64,000 bases of DNA from positions 1 through 64,000 of the forward strand of contig NZ_MNPU01000015.1 of the NCBI RefSeq assembly GCF_001983165.1, in the 5' to 3' direction. The stretch is from Pseudomonas gessardii (GTDB lineage: Bacteria; Pseudomonadota; Gammaproteobacteria; Pseudomonadales; Pseudomonadaceae). Below are positions 15,434 to 26,000 of this stretch, in pieces; within the stretch, counting starts at the first letter, position 1, and every line of letters begins with the position of its first letter. The notes under the pieces were generated by a model. The model saw only the letters and a list, made by a program, of their open reading frames with translations, was not told the origin of the DNA and did not search any database. The position numbers and the translations under genes were made by a program.

Positions 15434-16675
15434 TTACTCGCCCTGTCGGGCCGGCGCGTCCAGTTCAAAAGCGGTGTGCAGTGCACGCACAGCCAGCTCC
15501 AGGTACTTCTCTTCGATCACCACCGACACCTTGATCTCCGACGTGGAGATCATCTGGATATTGATGGTTTCCTTGGCCAGGGACTCGAACATACGGCTGG
15601 CAACACCCGCATGGGAGCGCATGCCCACACCGACGATCGACACCTTGGCGATCTTGGTGTCGCCAACCACTTCACGGGCCCCGATTTCCTGGGCCGTGTT
15701 CTGCAGGATCCGCTCGGCCGCATCGTACTCGTTGCGGTGCACCGTGAAGGTGAAGTCGGTGGTGTTATCGTGCGCAACGTTCTGCACGATCATGTCGACT
15801 TCAATGTTCGCGGCACTGATCGGCCCGAGGATCTTGAAGGCCACGCCCGGGGTGTCTGGCACGCCACGGATGGTCAGCTTGGCTTCATCGCGATTGAAGG
15901 CGATGCCGGAAATGATCGGCTGTTCCATGGATTCCTCTTCATCAATAGTAATGAGGGTGCCCGGACCCTCCTTGAAGCTGTGCAATACGCGCAGCGGTAC
16001 GTTGTACTTGCCGGCGAACTCCACCGCACGGATCTGCAACACCTTGGACCCGAGGCTGGCCATTTCCAGCATCTCTTCAAAGGTGATCTTGTCCAGGCGC
16101 TGGGCCACGGACACTACCCGCGGGTCGGTGGTGTAGACGCCGTCCACATCGGTGTAGATCTGGCATTCGTCAGCCTTCAGGGCTGCCGCCAGCGCCACAC
16201 CGGTAGTGTCGGAACCGCCACGGCCCAGGGTCGTGATATTGCCGTGCTCGTCGACGCCCTGGAAACCGGCGACCACCACCACGCGACCGGCCTTCAGGTC
16301 ACCCCGGATCTTCTGGTCGTCGATCTGCAGGATACGCGCCTTGGTATGCGCGCTGTCTGTCAGGATCCGCACCTGGGTGCCCGTGTAGGACACCGCAGGC
16401 ACGCCACGCTTGTTCAGCGCCATGGCCAACAGGGCAATGGTCACCTGCTCACCGGTGGACACGATCACATCCAGCTCACGCGCCAGCGGCGCCTGATCAC
16501 CGCTGATTTGCTTGGCCAGGTCGATCAGGCGATTGGTCTCGCCGCTCATGGCCGACAGCACCACCACCAGGTCATCGCCGGCATCGCGGAATTTCTTAAC
16601 CTTGTCGGCGACCTGCTCGATTCTTTCGACAGAGCCGACCGAGGTGCCTCCAAATTTCTGTACGATCAAAGCCAT
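15434..16675 (-). CDS. lysC: aspartate kinase
   Basis: Phosphorylates aspartate at the head of lysine, threonine and methionine synthesis. The 413-residue enzyme starts MALIVQKFGGTSVG (the KFGGTS motif of the kinase domain) and has GRGGSDTTGVALAAAL in the catalytic domain (about 200-215). Two ACT domains fill about 260-413 and give end-product control. Pseudomonas lysC commonly also makes a short beta subunit from an internal start; Met249 (MEQPIISGIAFN) is a candidate. It sits between alaS and rsmA. Confidence 0.96.
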   Translation of the reverse strand: MALIVQKFGGTSVGSVERIEQVADKVKKFRDAGDDLVVVLSAMSGETNRLIDLAKQISGDQAPLARELDVIVSTGEQVTIALLAMALNKRGVPAVSYTGTQVRILTDSAHTKARILQIDDQKIRGDLKAGRVVVVAGFQGVDEHGNITTLGRGGSDTTGVALAAALKADECQIYTDVDGVYTTDPRVVSVAQRLDKITFEEMLEMASLGSKVLQIRAVEFAGKYNVPLRVLHSFKEGPGTLITIDEEESMEQPIISGIAFNRDEAKLTIRGVPDTPGVAFKILGPISAANIEVDMIVQNVAHDNTTDFTFTVHRNEYDAAERILQNTAQEIGAREVVGDTKIAKVSIVGVGMRSHAGVASRMFESLAKETINIQMISTSEIKVSVVIEEKYLELAVRALHTAFELDAPARQGE

Positions 16676-16772
16676 TTCTAAGCCGCCTCAGCCCGTAAAG
16701 GGGCGCCCAATAAACAAATCGTCCAGCACCTAAACACGCCCATGACTAGACCATGGACTCGTTAACAGCGCC

Positions 16773-19391
16773 TTAAATACCGGCTTCGACAAACGGCACG
16801 GTCAGGGCCAGGGCCGCGTCCAGGGCACCGGCGTCTACACCACCGCCTTGCGCCATGTCTGGACGACCACCGCCCTTCCCGCCCACTGCCGCAGCGGCTT
16901 GTTTCATCAAATCACCAGCCTTGAGTTGGCCAGTCAGGTCCTTGGTTACACCGGCAACCAGTACGACCTTTTCCTCATGGACACTGCCGAGCAGGATCAC
17001 TGCGCGGCCGAGCTTGTTCTTCAACTGATCGACCAAGGCCAACAACGCCTTGCCGTCCTGACCGTCCAGGCGTGCGGCCAGAACCTTCACGCCCTTGATA
17101 TCCAGGGCTGAGGCCGACAAGTCGTCGCCCGCTGCGCTGGCCGCCTTGGCCTGCAACTGTTCCAGCTGTTTTTCCAGCTGGCGGTTGCGTTCCAGGACAG
17201 CAGAGAGCTTGTCGATCAGGTTGTCACGGCTGCCCTTGACCAGGGTCGCCGCTTCCTTGAGTTGTTCTTCGGCTGCATTGAGGTAGGCCAGGGCCGCAGC
17301 GCCGGTCACCGCCTCGATACGCCGGACGCCGGACGCCACACCGCCTTCGCTGATGATTTTCAGCAGGCCGATGTCGCCGGTGCGCTGGGCATGGATACCA
17401 CCGCACAGCTCCACGGAGAAACTGCCGCCCATGCTCAGCACGCGCACGTTGTCACCGTATTTCTCGCCGAACAGCGCCATGGCGCCTTTGGCCTTGGCGG
17501 TCTCGATATCGGTTTCTTCGGTTTCCACCGGGGTGTTCTTGCGCACTTCGGCGTTGACGATATCTTCCAGGGCCTTGATCTGCTCCGGCTTGATCGCTTC
17601 AAAGTGGCTGAAGTCGAAGCGCAGGCGCTGGCTGTCGACCAACGAGCCCTTCTGCTGCACGTGCTCGCCCAATACCTGGCGCAGCGCCGCGTGCAGCAAG
17701 TGGGTGGCCGAGTGGTTCAGCGAGGTGGCGTGGCGCACGTCGGCGTCGACCTGGGTTTGCACAGGGGCACCCACCACCAGGCTGCCCGAGGCCAGCACAC
17801 CGTGGTGCAGGAATGCGCCGCCGGTCTTGGTGGTGTCACGCACATCAAAACGACCGGACGCGGCCTTGAGCACACCGCAGTCGCCAATCTGGCCACCGGA
17901 TTCGGCGTAGAACGGCGTCTGATCGAGGATCACCACGCCGTCATCGCCTTCATTCAAGACGTCGACCGACTGCCCGTCCTTATACAGGGCGACCACCTTG
18001 GCCGAGCCGCTGGTGGCGGTGTAACCGGTAAATTCGGTGGCCACGTCAACCTTGACCAGGCTGTTGTAGTCCATGCCAAAGGAGCTAGCCGACCGCGCAC
18101 GCACGCGCTGGGCTTCCATTTCACGCTCGAAACCGGCCTCGTCGAGGGTCAGGTTACGCTCGCGGGCGATGTCGCCGGTCAAATCCATCGGGAAACCGTA
18201 GGTGTCGTAGAGCTTGAACACCACATCGCCCGGTACCACATCGCCTTTCAACTCGGCGAGGTCTTGCTCGAGGATTTTCAGGCCCTGCTCCAGGGTCTTG
18301 GCGAACTGCTCTTCTTCAGCCTTGAGCACGCGCTCGATGTGTGCCTGGTTCTGTGTCAGCTCCGGGAACGCCTGGCCCATCTCGGCCACCAGGGCCGCGA
18401 CGATCTGGTAGAAGAAGCTGCCACTGGCGCCCAGCTTGTTACCGTGGCGGCAGGCGCGACGAATGATGCGACGCAGCACGTAGCCACGGCCTTCGTTGGA
18501 CGGCAGCACGCCATCGGCAATCAGGAAGCCGCAGGAACGGATGTGGTCAGCCACCACTTTGAGCGAGGCCTGGTCTTCGTTGGCGCAGCCGATAGCCTTG
18601 GCCGCCGCCGCCAGCAGGCTTTGGAACAGGTCGATTTCGTAGTTGGAGTGCACGTGCTGCATCACCGCACTGATCCGCTCCAGGCCCATGCCGGTGTCCA
18701 CCGACGGCGCTGGCAACGGATGCAACACGCCATCGGCGGTGCGGTTGAACTGCATGAATACGTTGTTCCAGATCTCGATGTAGCGGTCGCCGTCTTCCTC
18801 TGGCGAGCCCGGCGGGCCACCCCAGATATCGGCGCCGTGGTCGTAGAAGATCTCGGTGCACGGGCCGCACGGGCCGGTATCGCCCATGGTCCAGAAGTTG
18901 TCGGAGGCGTACGGGGCGCCCTTGTTGTCGCCGATACGCACCATGCGCTCGGCCGGCACGCCGACGTCCTTGGTCCAGATGTCGTAGGCCTCGTCATCGC
19001 TGGCGTAGACCGTCACCCAGAGCTTTTCCTTCGGCAGTTTCAGCACGCCGGTGAGGAAGGTCCAGGCGAAGTTGATCGCGTCTTGCTTGAAATAATCGCC
19101 AAAACTGAAGTTGCCGAGCATTTCGAAAAAGGTGTGGTGACGGGCGGTGTAGCCGACGTTTTCCAGGTCGTTGTGCTTACCACCGGCGCGCACGCACTTC
19201 TGGCTGCTGACAGCACGGGTGTAGGCGCGTTTTTCCTGGCCCAGGAAGCAGTCCTTGAACTGGTTCATCCCCGCGTTGGTGAACAGCAGGGTTGGGTCAT
19301 TGCCTGGGATCAAAGAGCTGGAGGAGACACGGGTGTGACCTTGCTCTTCGAAGAAGCGAAGGAAGGCTTCACGGATTTCTGCGCTTTTCAT
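16773..19391 (-). CDS. alaS: alanyl-tRNA synthetase
   Basis: Charges tRNA-Ala. The 872-residue protein has the class II catalytic core ([50 protein letters not shown]). The editing domain has the zinc-binding HSATHLLH (about 565) and CGGIH (about 667; most bacterial enzymes read CGGTH). A C-terminal oligomerisation domain follows. The start ATG 19391 is chosen because MKSAEIR is the family start; the reading frame is open 48 nt further upstream. Confidence 0.97.
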   Translation of the reverse strand: MKSAEIREAFLRFFEEQGHTRVSSSSLIPGNDPTLLFTNAGMNQFKDCFLGQEKRAYTRAVSSQKCVRAGGKHNDLENVGYTARHHTFFEMLGNFSFGDYFKQDAINFAWTFLTGVLKLPKEKLWVTVYASDDEAYDIWTKDVGVPAERMVRIGDNKGAPYASDNFWTMGDTGPCGPCTEIFYDHGADIWGGPPGSPEEDGDRYIEIWNNVFMQFNRTADGVLHPLPAPSVDTGMGLERISAVMQHVHSNYEIDLFQSLLAAAAKAIGCANEDQASLKVVADHIRSCGFLIADGVLPSNEGRGYVLRRIIRRACRHGNKLGASGSFFYQIVAALVAEMGQAFPELTQNQAHIERVLKAEEEQFAKTLEQGLKILEQDLAELKGDVVPGDVVFKLYDTYGFPMDLTGDIARERNLTLDEAGFEREMEAQRVRARSASSFGMDYNSLVKVDVATEFTGYTATSGSAKVVALYKDGQSVDVLNEGDDGVVILDQTPFYAESGGQIGDCGVLKAASGRFDVRDTTKTGGAFLHHGVLASGSLVVGAPVQTQVDADVRHATSLNHSATHLLHAALRQVLGEHVQQKGSLVDSQRLRFDFSHFEAIKPEQIKALEDIVNAEVRKNTPVETEETDIETAKAKGAMALFGEKYGDNVRVLSMGGSFSVELCGGIHAQRTGDIGLLKIISEGGVASGVRRIEAVTGAAALAYLNAAEEQLKEAATLVKGSRDNLIDKLSAVLERNRQLEKQLEQLQAKAASAAGDDLSASALDIKGVKVLAARLDGQDGKALLALVDQLKNKLGRAVILLGSVHEEKVVLVAGVTKDLTGQLKAGDLMKQAAAAVGGKGGGRPDMAQGGGVDAGALDAALALTVPFVEAGI

Positions 19392-19538
19392 TAGGTTCTT
19401 CCACGGAGGCTGCGGCCAAAGGCCAGTGCGCAACATCAATCAGACGGAGCGACGGCAAAGGGCCGCATTATATCGGCCCTTTGCCCGTGGTACAGCGTGT
19501 TTATACGATAGAAACAGTCAATTAGACGGTCTGCACTG

Positions 19539-20543
19539 TCATTTCCGGGAAAACTCGACAAATGTCGCCAACACGTGTTCGATTTGTGCCCGGCTGACGT
19601 CCAGGTGCGTGACCATGCGCAGGCGCGGCGCGGCACTCAACTTGATCCCGCGCGCCTGGGCAAAGGCCTTCAGGGCCTGGGCCTGCTCGCCGATCTGCAC
19701 GTAGACCATATTGGTCTGTACCGGCTCCACGCTGTAGCCGGCCCGGCGCAGTTCATCGCCCAGCCATTGGGCATTGGCGTGGTCGTCGGCCAGGCGCGCC
19801 ACCTGGTGGTCCAGGGCATACAACCCCGCCGCCGCCAGCGAACCGGCCTGGCGCATGCCGCCGCCGACCATCTTGCGCAAACGGCGGGCCCTGGCGATCA
19901 ACGCACTGGCGCCACACAGCACCGAGCCCACCGGCGCGCCAAGGCCCTTGGACAGGCATACCGAGACCGAATCGAAATGCCCGGCAATCTCCCGGGCCTC
20001 CACGCCCAGCTTGACGGCCGCGTTGTACAGGCGCGCGCCGTCCAGGTGCAGGGCCAGGCCATGCTCGCGGGTAAATGCGCGGGCAGCGGCCAGGTAGCTC
20101 ATGGGCAATACTTTGCCCTGCATGGTGTTTTCCAACGCCAACAACCGGGTGCGGGCAAAGTGGAAGTCGTCCGGCTTGATCGCCTCGGCAACCTGGGCCA
20201 GGTCCAGCGACCCGTCCGCCTGCACTTCCAGGGGTTGCGGCTGGATAGAGCCCAGCACCGCCGCGCCGCCACCTTCGTATTTGTAGGTGTGGGCCTGCTG
20301 GCCGACGATGTATTCCTCGCCCCGCTCACAGTGGGCCATCAGCGCCAGCAGGTTGCTCATGGTGCCGGTGGGCACAAACAGCGCGGCGGCAAACCCCAGG
20401 CGCTGGGCCAGTTCGGCTTCCAGCAGGTTGACGCTGGGGTCTTCACCGTAGACATCATCGCCGCTCGGCGCGCTGGCCATGGCATCGCGCATGCCTGGCG
20501 TGGGTTGGGTCACGGTGTCACTACGAAGATCAATCACGGACAT
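19539..20543 (-). CDS. ltaE: low-specificity L-threonine aldolase
   Basis: A PLP enzyme that cleaves L-threonine or allo-threonine to glycine and acetaldehyde. The 334-residue protein begins [19 protein letters not shown], which is the family signature, and has [12 protein letters not shown] near 30-41. The PLP lysine is in [14 protein letters not shown] (about 198). ATG 20543 has GAGG nearby. It is convergent with nothing and sits alone; the divergent FMN riboswitch lies 190 bp behind it. Confidence 0.92.
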   Translation of the reverse strand: MSVIDLRSDTVTQPTPGMRDAMASAPSGDDVYGEDPSVNLLEAELAQRLGFAAALFVPTGTMSNLLALMAHCERGEEYIVGQQAHTYKYEGGGAAVLGSIQPQPLEVQADGSLDLAQVAEAIKPDDFHFARTRLLALENTMQGKVLPMSYLAAARAFTREHGLALHLDGARLYNAAVKLGVEAREIAGHFDSVSVCLSKGLGAPVGSVLCGASALIARARRLRKMVGGGMRQAGSLAAAGLYALDHQVARLADDHANAQWLGDELRRAGYSVEPVQTNMVYVQIGEQAQALKAFAQARGIKLSAAPRLRMVTHLDVSRAQIEHVLATFVEFSRK

Positions 20544-20730
20544 CAAGCGGGCCTCTGCGAGTGGGGAATTCCCTGTTGTAACCGATTACTGCGGGCATCA
20601 CCGGCAAATATCAAGCCGACGCCTGCAAGGGCTACCAGCAAACCTGTCGATAGTCGATATTAACAAGCACCCTATGCAGTTTTTTGAAATGTATGGTAAA
20701 AACTCTGCGCCGCCAGGGTTCTGGCGGCAA

Positions 20731-20894
20731 CGTTCTCAGGGCGGGGTGCAATTCCCCACCGGCGGTAATTGCGCGCAATGCGCATAGCCCGCGAGCGCTT
20801 GGCGCCTCGAACTGCTCACGCAGGACGGCGCCAAGGTCAGCAGACCCGGTGTGATCCCGGGGCCGACGGTCATAGTCCGGATGAAGAGAGAACG
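20731..20894 (+). promoter_or_regulatory. FMN riboswitch (RFN element)
   Basis: The P1 arms CGTTCTC (20731-20737) and GAGAACG (20888-20894) pair perfectly. Between them are the hallmarks CAGGGCGGGGTGCAATTCCC, ACCGGCGGTAA, AGACCCGGTGTGATCCCGGG, CCGACGGTCATAGTCCGGAT. The element lies about 115 nt before the lumazine synthase gene on the same strand. No T-run terminator follows. The hairpin at 20981-21001 overlaps the ribosome site, so control may be at translation. Confidence 0.95.
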
Positions 20895-20980
20895 GGATTG
20901 ACACCTAAGGGCCGTACGCTGATTGCATACCTGCATGACATAGTCGCTCGCACCCTTAAATCCCATTCGATTCATAACGC

Positions 20981-21001
20981 CCTGTTTTTTTCATAAACAG
21001 G
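20981..21001 (+). promoter_or_regulatory. hairpin over the ribH ribosome-binding site
   Basis: CCTGTTT / AAACAGG with a 7-nt loop. Its 3' arm contains the first bases of the AGGAG ribosome site (20999-21003). It could serve as the sequestering stem of the FMN riboswitch's expression platform, which is inference. Confidence 0.5.
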
Positions 21002-21010
21002 AGTCAGAAC

Positions 21011-21520
21011 ATGCAACCCACTGCAATCGACAGCAAGAGCAAACACCACCACGGTGAGCGCGTCGCGTTTATCCAGGCTTGCTGGCACAAAGATATTGTT
21101 GATCAAAGCCGTAAAGGCTTCCTCACCGAAATGCTCGCCAAGGGCTACCAAGAATCGGACATCGATTTCTTTGAAGTCGGCGGCGCCTTTGAGATGCCCC
21201 TGCACGCCAAGCTGCTGGCCAAGACCGGCCGTTACGCCGGCATTGTCGCCGCCGCCCTGGTGGTGGACGGCGGGATCTACCGCCATGAGTTTGTCGCCCA
21301 GTCGGTGGTCAGCGGCCTGATGCAGGTGCAACTGGAAACCGAAGTGCCGGTGTTCTCGGTGTCTCTCACGCCTCATCATTTCCACGCGGGCAGCGAGCAC
21401 CACGCCTTCTTCTCCGAGCACTTTGTGCACAAGGGCAAGGAAGCTGCACAGACCTGCGCCGACACCCTGCACAAGATCCGCGCCATCCAGCGCAGCGAGC
21501 AGCACAAGCTGGCCGTCTGA
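21011..21520 (+). CDS. ribH: 6,7-dimethyl-8-ribityllumazine synthase, type II (RibH2-like)
   Basis: Makes the lumazine precursor of riboflavin from a ribityl-aminouracil and dihydroxybutanone phosphate. At 169 residues it resembles the decameric type II enzymes (RibH2). It has RVAFIQACWHKDIVDQSRKG near the start, FEVGGAFEMPLHAKLLAKTG and AALVVDGGIYRHEFVAQSV for substrate binding, and the unusual VSLTPHHFHAGSEHH segment in place of the usual catalytic loop. ATG 21011 follows AGGAG. It is a single-gene unit with riboswitch and terminator. The main rib genes are elsewhere, so this is probably a paralogue. Confidence 0.9.
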   Translation: MQPTAIDSKSKHHHGERVAFIQACWHKDIVDQSRKGFLTEMLAKGYQESDIDFFEVGGAFEMPLHAKLLAKTGRYAGIVAAALVVDGGIYRHEFVAQSVVSGLMQVQLETEVPVFSVSLTPHHFHAGSEHHAFFSEHFVHKGKEAAQTCADTLHKIRAIQRSEQHKLAV

Positions 21521-21541
21521 TCACGCCAGCAGCCGCTGAAC

Positions 21542-21572
21542 AAAAGCCGCCCCTGACCGGGCGGTTTTTTTT
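21542..21572 (+). terminator. ribH terminator
   Basis: CCGCCC / GGGCGG hairpin followed by a run of eight T. Confidence 0.9.
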
Positions 21573-21613
21573 GCCAGCGATAATTACCTCTCTCCCCTAC
21601 CCGATCTGCGGTC

Positions 21614-21650
21614 AAGTAAACCCGGCGTCGCGAGCCCGCGACCCTTACTT
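21614..21650. repeat. nested inverted repeat before the M91 protease gene
   Basis: Outer arms AAGTAA / TTACTT and inner arms GTCGCG / CGCGAC around an AGCC loop. It ends 4 bp before the ribosome site GGGAGA (21655-21660). It could be a leader hairpin or an operator. Confidence 0.4.
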
Positions 21651-21667
21651 AATAGGGAGACTCGTAA

Positions 21668-23233
21668 TTGATCACTTCAGACATGCCGGCCGATCGGGAA
21701 ATGCACGAAATGCAACGACGCGGCGTCTATTTCATCTTCGGCGACTTGCGAGGAGCAGAGCATTCGCTGCACATCAACAATGAAGTCCAGGGTGGCCGGG
21801 GCAACTTCACGACCTATCCGGTTCGTGCAACCGATCACGTTACGATCGAAATCCGCAAATCACCCCACGCCCACCAATTGGTGTTCATCACACAGAATCG
21901 GCATGACAACCTCGTACTCAGGCGCAAGGACGCTCATGAAATGGACCGGCTACAGTTTGTCGCCCCCAACCCCGACATCGACCTGGGCAGCCAGCCCACA
22001 GGCCTGGGCGTGCCGTTTTTTCCAGGCATCACGCTGATGCTGGAAATCAACGACGAGCACTACTGCATTATCCCCGCGTATAACCAGGCCCTGGTCTTCA
22101 TCACCCAGGGCGGCAATGACAGGCTCCACATCGCAGACAACATCGACACGCCCATCATCGTCAATACCGGCGAGGGTGACGACAGCATCATCAGCGCCGC
22201 CTCGATCGCCTCGTTCTACACCGGGGCAGGAAATGACACCGTGATCGTCCACGGCGGTTCAAACTACATTGATACCGGTGAAGGGGATGATGACGTGACA
22301 GCCAGCAAGGAGGCCCGCATCACCGTCTACGCCGGCCCAGGCGACGACGATGTGATGGGCGGCGGTTTTTCGTTCATTGATGGTGGCCAGGGCAATGACG
22401 ACATCACCGGTGGCCCGGGCCATAACATCCTCAGTGGCGGCCCTGGCAGCGACCATATCAAGGCCGGACCTTCCAGTAATGTCATCTTTACGGGCCAGGG
22501 AACACGAGACCTGGTGACAGCACTCAAGCCGCACGACATCACCTATCACACCACGCACAGCACGCTCGCCATCAATTGCCCGACAACCGCAGAAGCCTTC
22601 GCCTCGATGCCGAACGGTCAACCGACCTCCCGCTCCACCCTGATAGAGCCCAAAGACATCAGTGAAAGCGGGATCACCGTCAAGGGTAGCGTGTCATTTA
22701 TCGAACGCATCCACGATGACCTGCGGCTACTGCTCAATTCGCCCACAGGGCAAAAACTGCTCACGGTGCTGTATCAGGCCGCCCTCAAGTCGGGCACCCC
22801 TATCACCATCAATGAGCTCACCCTCTCCAAGCAAAACAACTTTGTCGCCAGCGACGCCCCAAGCCCCAACGCGTACCTCGTAAACGGCCAGCGCGCAAGC
22901 GGGTCCTATGGCGGTAACATCTGGATCAACACCAGCAATAGCCTGCCCGATCTACCGGATCAGCCCGGCATCATCATCCTCTTCCATGAACTCTGCCACG
23001 CGTACAACTACGTCACCGGCAGCGTGGTGCCCGGGGGCATCCAAGACCCGCAAGACGGCTCATTAACTGCCAGGCAAGAACGACAAGCTATTGGTCTGCC
23101 AGCCTCCGAATACCGCTTCGACTTTGATGACGACCCCAGCACACCGCCCACCGATACCAACCCCGAGGCCTTCACCGAAAATGGTCTGCGCAAGGAGTTG
23201 GGGCTGCCACTGCGCGAGCGCTATGACAACTGA
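21668..23233 (+). CDS. RTX-like repeat protein with M91 (NleD/HopH1-type) zinc protease domain
   Basis: The TTG at 21668 is chosen because GGGAGA lies 7 nt before it; the first ATG (21683) is too far. It encodes 521 residues. Residues about 160-290 carry degenerate glycine/aspartate repeats (GGNDRLHIAD, GEGDDSII, GAGNDTVIVHGG, GGQGNDDITGGPGHNILSGG) that look like RTX calcium-binding turns. Residues about 345-521 match the M91 metalloprotease family: HELCH at 440-444 (zinc ligands His440 and His444, catalytic Glu441), a likely third ligand Glu471 in RQERQAIGL, and the end motif FTENGLRKELGLPLRERY. Known M91 members (NleD, HopH1) are type III effectors that cleave host kinases. No signal peptide is visible, and no hrp box is found before it. 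It lies 6 bp from the convergent astE stop. Confidence 0.8.
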   Translation: MITSDMPADREMHEMQRRGVYFIFGDLRGAEHSLHINNEVQGGRGNFTTYPVRATDHVTIEIRKSPHAHQLVFITQNRHDNLVLRRKDAHEMDRLQFVAPNPDIDLGSQPTGLGVPFFPGITLMLEINDEHYCIIPAYNQALVFITQGGNDRLHIADNIDTPIIVNTGEGDDSIISAASIASFYTGAGNDTVIVHGGSNYIDTGEGDDDVTASKEARITVYAGPGDDDVMGGGFSFIDGGQGNDDITGGPGHNILSGGPGSDHIKAGPSSNVIFTGQGTRDLVTALKPHDITYHTTHSTLAINCPTTAEAFASMPNGQPTSRSTLIEPKDISESGITVKGSVSFIERIHDDLRLLLNSPTGQKLLTVLYQAALKSGTPITINELTLSKQNNFVASDAPSPNAYLVNGQRASGSYGGNIWINTSNSLPDLPDQPGIIILFHELCHAYNYVTGSVVPGGIQDPQDGSLTARQERQAIGLPASEYRFDFDDDPSTPPTDTNPEAFTENGLRKELGLPLRERYDN

Positions 23234-23239
23234 CAGGGC

Positions 23240-24244
23240 CTAGGCCAGCCCCTGGTCATCCGTCGGCACAATCAGGATCCCCGCCCGAAGCCCATTCTTG
23301 ACCTTCGGGTTGGGAAAAATGATGCGCGCGCCCTCCTCCTCGATCACCCAGCGGGTCTTGGCAATGTCCTCGGCCAGCAGGTAGCCCTTCTCCAGTTCCG
23401 AAAAATTCTCCACATCCGCCGGCAAATGCAGGGTGAAGGCATCGCTGTGCTTGATGACTTCCCGGGCCACGCTGAACAACTTCAGGCCGTCCAGGCCCTC
23501 GGTGGCCGGCTCGTTGCCTTCGATGATCTGCTTGAGGCGGGTTTCCAGGCGCGAGACGTCCACCCCCTGGTTCTGCCCGAATGGCCGGGCCTTGCCCAGC
23601 TCCAGGGTGAATGACTCGGCCTCCAGCTGTTCGTAGGTAAAGGCGGTGAAGGTGATGGACGTCTTGTTCTGCAACAGCACCGCAGCCATACCGGCCGCCC
23701 GCAGGCGGGCCAGTTCGGCACGTGAATGCTGGCGCCCTTCTTTCCACGGGTACAGGGCGAACTGTTCGATCTTCGAGCCCCGGATGGCCGTGTGCAGGTC
23801 GTAGTGCAGGCGCGAACGGTCGGGCACGCTGAAGAAGGTACGGGCCAACTGTTCAAGCTCGCCAGCGCGTATGGCTTCGGGGCCGATGCTTTGTTCGTGA
23901 CGGCCATTGAATAGCCGGTTGACGTCCTGTTCCAGGTAACGCTCGCCGCGACGCATGGCCTCGGGGTTGCCGAACAGGAACAGAATACGGGTGCGGGGCT
24001 TGATCTCCCCGCGGGCAATGCCGTGCAGCAAGCGGTCGAGCAACTCGATCGGTGCCGTTTCATTGCCATGGATGCCACTGGACAACAGCACATCGGCGCC
24101 ATTGTCGCGAGCCTGGGGCGGCCGGACTTCCAGCGCCCCTTCGCTCAGCCAGCGCATTTGCACGCCGTCGACAGTCAGTTGAATTTTTTGCGCCGGTTCA
24201 CGACCGGCGAGGGTCAGTTCAAGCAGTTTGCCGAGGGCGAGCAT
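23240..24244 (-). CDS. astE: succinylglutamate desuccinylase
   Basis: Last step of the arginine succinyltransferase (AST) pathway: N-succinylglutamate to glutamate and succinate. The 334-residue zinc hydrolase has [18 protein letters not shown] (zinc ligands His and Glu), a [10 protein letters not shown] region and [13 protein letters not shown] (second zinc His). It is the final gene of the aru operon (aruE), 12 bp after the small conserved gene. It is convergent with the M91 protease gene. Confidence 0.95.
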   Translation of the reverse strand: MLALGKLLELTLAGREPAQKIQLTVDGVQMRWLSEGALEVRPPQARDNGADVLLSSGIHGNETAPIELLDRLLHGIARGEIKPRTRILFLFGNPEAMRRGERYLEQDVNRLFNGRHEQSIGPEAIRAGELEQLARTFFSVPDRSRLHYDLHTAIRGSKIEQFALYPWKEGRQHSRAELARLRAAGMAAVLLQNKTSITFTAFTYEQLEAESFTLELGKARPFGQNQGVDVSRLETRLKQIIEGNEPATEGLDGLKLFSVAREVIKHSDAFTLHLPADVENFSELEKGYLLAEDIAKTRWVIEEEGARIIFPNPKVKNGLRAGILIVPTDDQGLA

Positions 24245-24256
24245 AGAGCAGCTTCC

Positions 24257-24547
24257 TTAGTGGTTGCAGCCTGGGCCGTGGACGTGGTCGTCGTCATCAC
24301 CTTCAACGTCGGCCGGTTCCATTTCCAGCTGCAGGCTCATCAGGTTGGTGGCCAGGGGGCGCATCAGCAGGTTGGCGTATTCGGCATCACCTTCTTCCAC
24401 GTCCACGCCGATCAGCAGTTGGCCACGGCCGTCGTGCTGGATCCAGATTTCCTTGCCCTGCCACACCACGGCGAGGCGGGTGCAGGAGGTTTCCAGCTGG
24501 GTGCCGTCGGTGTCTTCAAGAATCAGCTTCAGGGTATCGGTGGTCAT
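24257..24547 (-). CDS. conserved small protein of the aru operon
   Basis: 96 residues, starting MTTDTLKLILEDTDGTQLET. The C-terminal tail ends DDDDHVHGPGCNH, acidic then His/Cys-rich, suggesting metal binding. A homologue lies between aruB and aruE in other Pseudomonas (PA0900 in P. aeruginosa, from memory). Function unknown. Spacing to astB (24 bp) and astE (12 bp) indicates co-transcription. Confidence 0.85.
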   Translation of the reverse strand: MTTDTLKLILEDTDGTQLETSCTRLAVVWQGKEIWIQHDGRGQLLIGVDVEEGDAEYANLLMRPLATNLMSLQLEMEPADVEGDDDDHVHGPGCNH

Positions 24548-24571
24548 AAATAGGTCTCAGCCGTGGGGGCT

Positions 24572-25918
24572 TTAATTGATCTGGAAAGGATAAACCGCGC
24601 CCAGTTTAAGGATTTGCGTCAGTTCATCCAATGCCGTGCGACATTCGAGCAGCAACTGCGGGTCGGCCAGGTCGGTTTCGCGCAGGCTGTCGCGGTAGTG
24701 CTTGCCGACCCATTGGGTCAACGTTTCATACAGCGGCGCCGTCATGATAACCCCTGGATTGACCGCCGCCAGTTCAGCCTCCTTCAACGCCACGCGCAAA
24801 CGCAGGCAGGCCGGGCCGCCGCCGTTCTGCATGCTTTGCTTGAGGTCGAAGACTTTCACTTCGCCAATCGGCCCGCCGGAACGGGTCAGGCTTTGCAAGT
24901 AATGCCAGACGCGCTCGTTGTTGTGGCACTCTTCGGGCACGATCAGCAACATCGAACCGTCGGCGCGGCTCAGCAACTGGCTGTTGAACAGGTAGGAGCG
25001 CACGGCGTCTTCGACGCTGACCAGAGCGCGGGGCACGCAGATCGCCTGGAAGTTGCCGCCGAGCTTGCCCAGCTTGGCCTGCAGTTCGGCGAGCATCTGT
25101 TCGGTATTGAGGAACGCATCCTCGTGATAGAACAGCACTTCACCGTTGCCCACCGCGATCACGTCGTTGTGGAACACCCCGGCATCGATCACCGCCGGGT
25201 TCTGCTGGCCGTAGACCACACCGCTGTCCTGCAGGCCATGCAAACGGGCGACCGCCTGGGACGCTTCGAGGGTCTGACGCGCCGGGTACTTTTGCGGCGC
25301 CGGGTAGCGGGTGTCGAACGCACTGCGGCCGAACACGAAGAACTCCACGCCCGCCTCGCCATAGTCGCGGCAGAAGCGGGTGTGGTTGGCGGCGCCTTCG
25401 TCACCGAACTGCGCCACGGCCGGCAACGCGGCGTGGTGGGCGAAGTGCTGCTGATCGGCAAACATCGCCCCCAGCACACGGCTGGTGGTCGGGTGCTCGA
25501 TGCTGCGGTGGTATTTGCAGTTGAGGTTGGCGGCGGTGAAATGCACGCGGCCGTCGGCCGTGTCGGCACTCGGGCTGACGGTCGCGGCGTTGGCCACCCA
25601 CATGCTCGATGCGGAACAACTGGCCACCAGTAAAGGCATCGCCTGCTTGGCCGCCTGCTGGATCACCTGGGCGTCGCTGCCGGCAAAGCCAAGGTTGCGC
25701 AATGCGGCCACATCCGGGCGCTCCTGGGGGGCGAGCACACCTTGCACAAAGCCCATGTCCATCAGGGCTTTCATTTTCGCCAGGCCCTGCAGCGCCGCCT
25801 CCTTGGGGTTGGAAGATTGCTGGCTGTTGCTCTGGGACGCGACGTTGCCGTAGGACAGACCGCCGTAGTTATGGGTCGGCCCCACGAGACCGTCAAAATT
25901 GACTTCACAGGATTTCAT
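24572..25918 (-). CDS. astB: N-succinylarginine dihydrolase
   Basis: Second AST step: succinylarginine to succinylornithine, 2 NH3 and CO2. The 448-residue enzyme starts [20 protein letters not shown] and has [19 protein letters not shown] near 120-140. The amidinotransferase-fold catalytic residues include [13 protein letters not shown] (His near 248) and a Cys in [13 protein letters not shown] (about 365). The ATG at 25918 matches the family start; the frame is open 57 nt upstream. Confidence 0.95.
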   Translation of the reverse strand: MKSCEVNFDGLVGPTHNYGGLSYGNVASQSNSQQSSNPKEAALQGLAKMKALMDMGFVQGVLAPQERPDVAALRNLGFAGSDAQVIQQAAKQAMPLLVASCSASSMWVANAATVSPSADTADGRVHFTAANLNCKYHRSIEHPTTSRVLGAMFADQQHFAHHAALPAVAQFGDEGAANHTRFCRDYGEAGVEFFVFGRSAFDTRYPAPQKYPARQTLEASQAVARLHGLQDSGVVYGQQNPAVIDAGVFHNDVIAVGNGEVLFYHEDAFLNTEQMLAELQAKLGKLGGNFQAICVPRALVSVEDAVRSYLFNSQLLSRADGSMLLIVPEECHNNERVWHYLQSLTRSGGPIGEVKVFDLKQSMQNGGGPACLRLRVALKEAELAAVNPGVIMTAPLYETLTQWVGKHYRDSLRETDLADPQLLLECRTALDELTQILKLGAVYPFQIN

Positions 25919-26000
25919 CGGCGAGGCTCCACGAACATCTGTTTTTATAGGCATCAATTTACTTGAATACACCACAAATCAACTGGGAGAGCAGGCTTGT

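Noticed and set aside
15347..16681. 444-codon plus-strand ORF opposite lysC
   Set aside because: Antisense shadow of lysC, running through the lysC terminator hairpin.
17262..19394. 710-codon plus-strand ORF opposite alaS
   Set aside because: A mirror frame of alaS codon bias (low-complexity Gly/Val/His/Gln composition), with no motif and no promoter.
20544..20730. ltaE as part of the riboswitch unit
   Set aside because: ltaE is on the opposite strand and diverges from the riboswitch; the RFN element reads only toward ribH.
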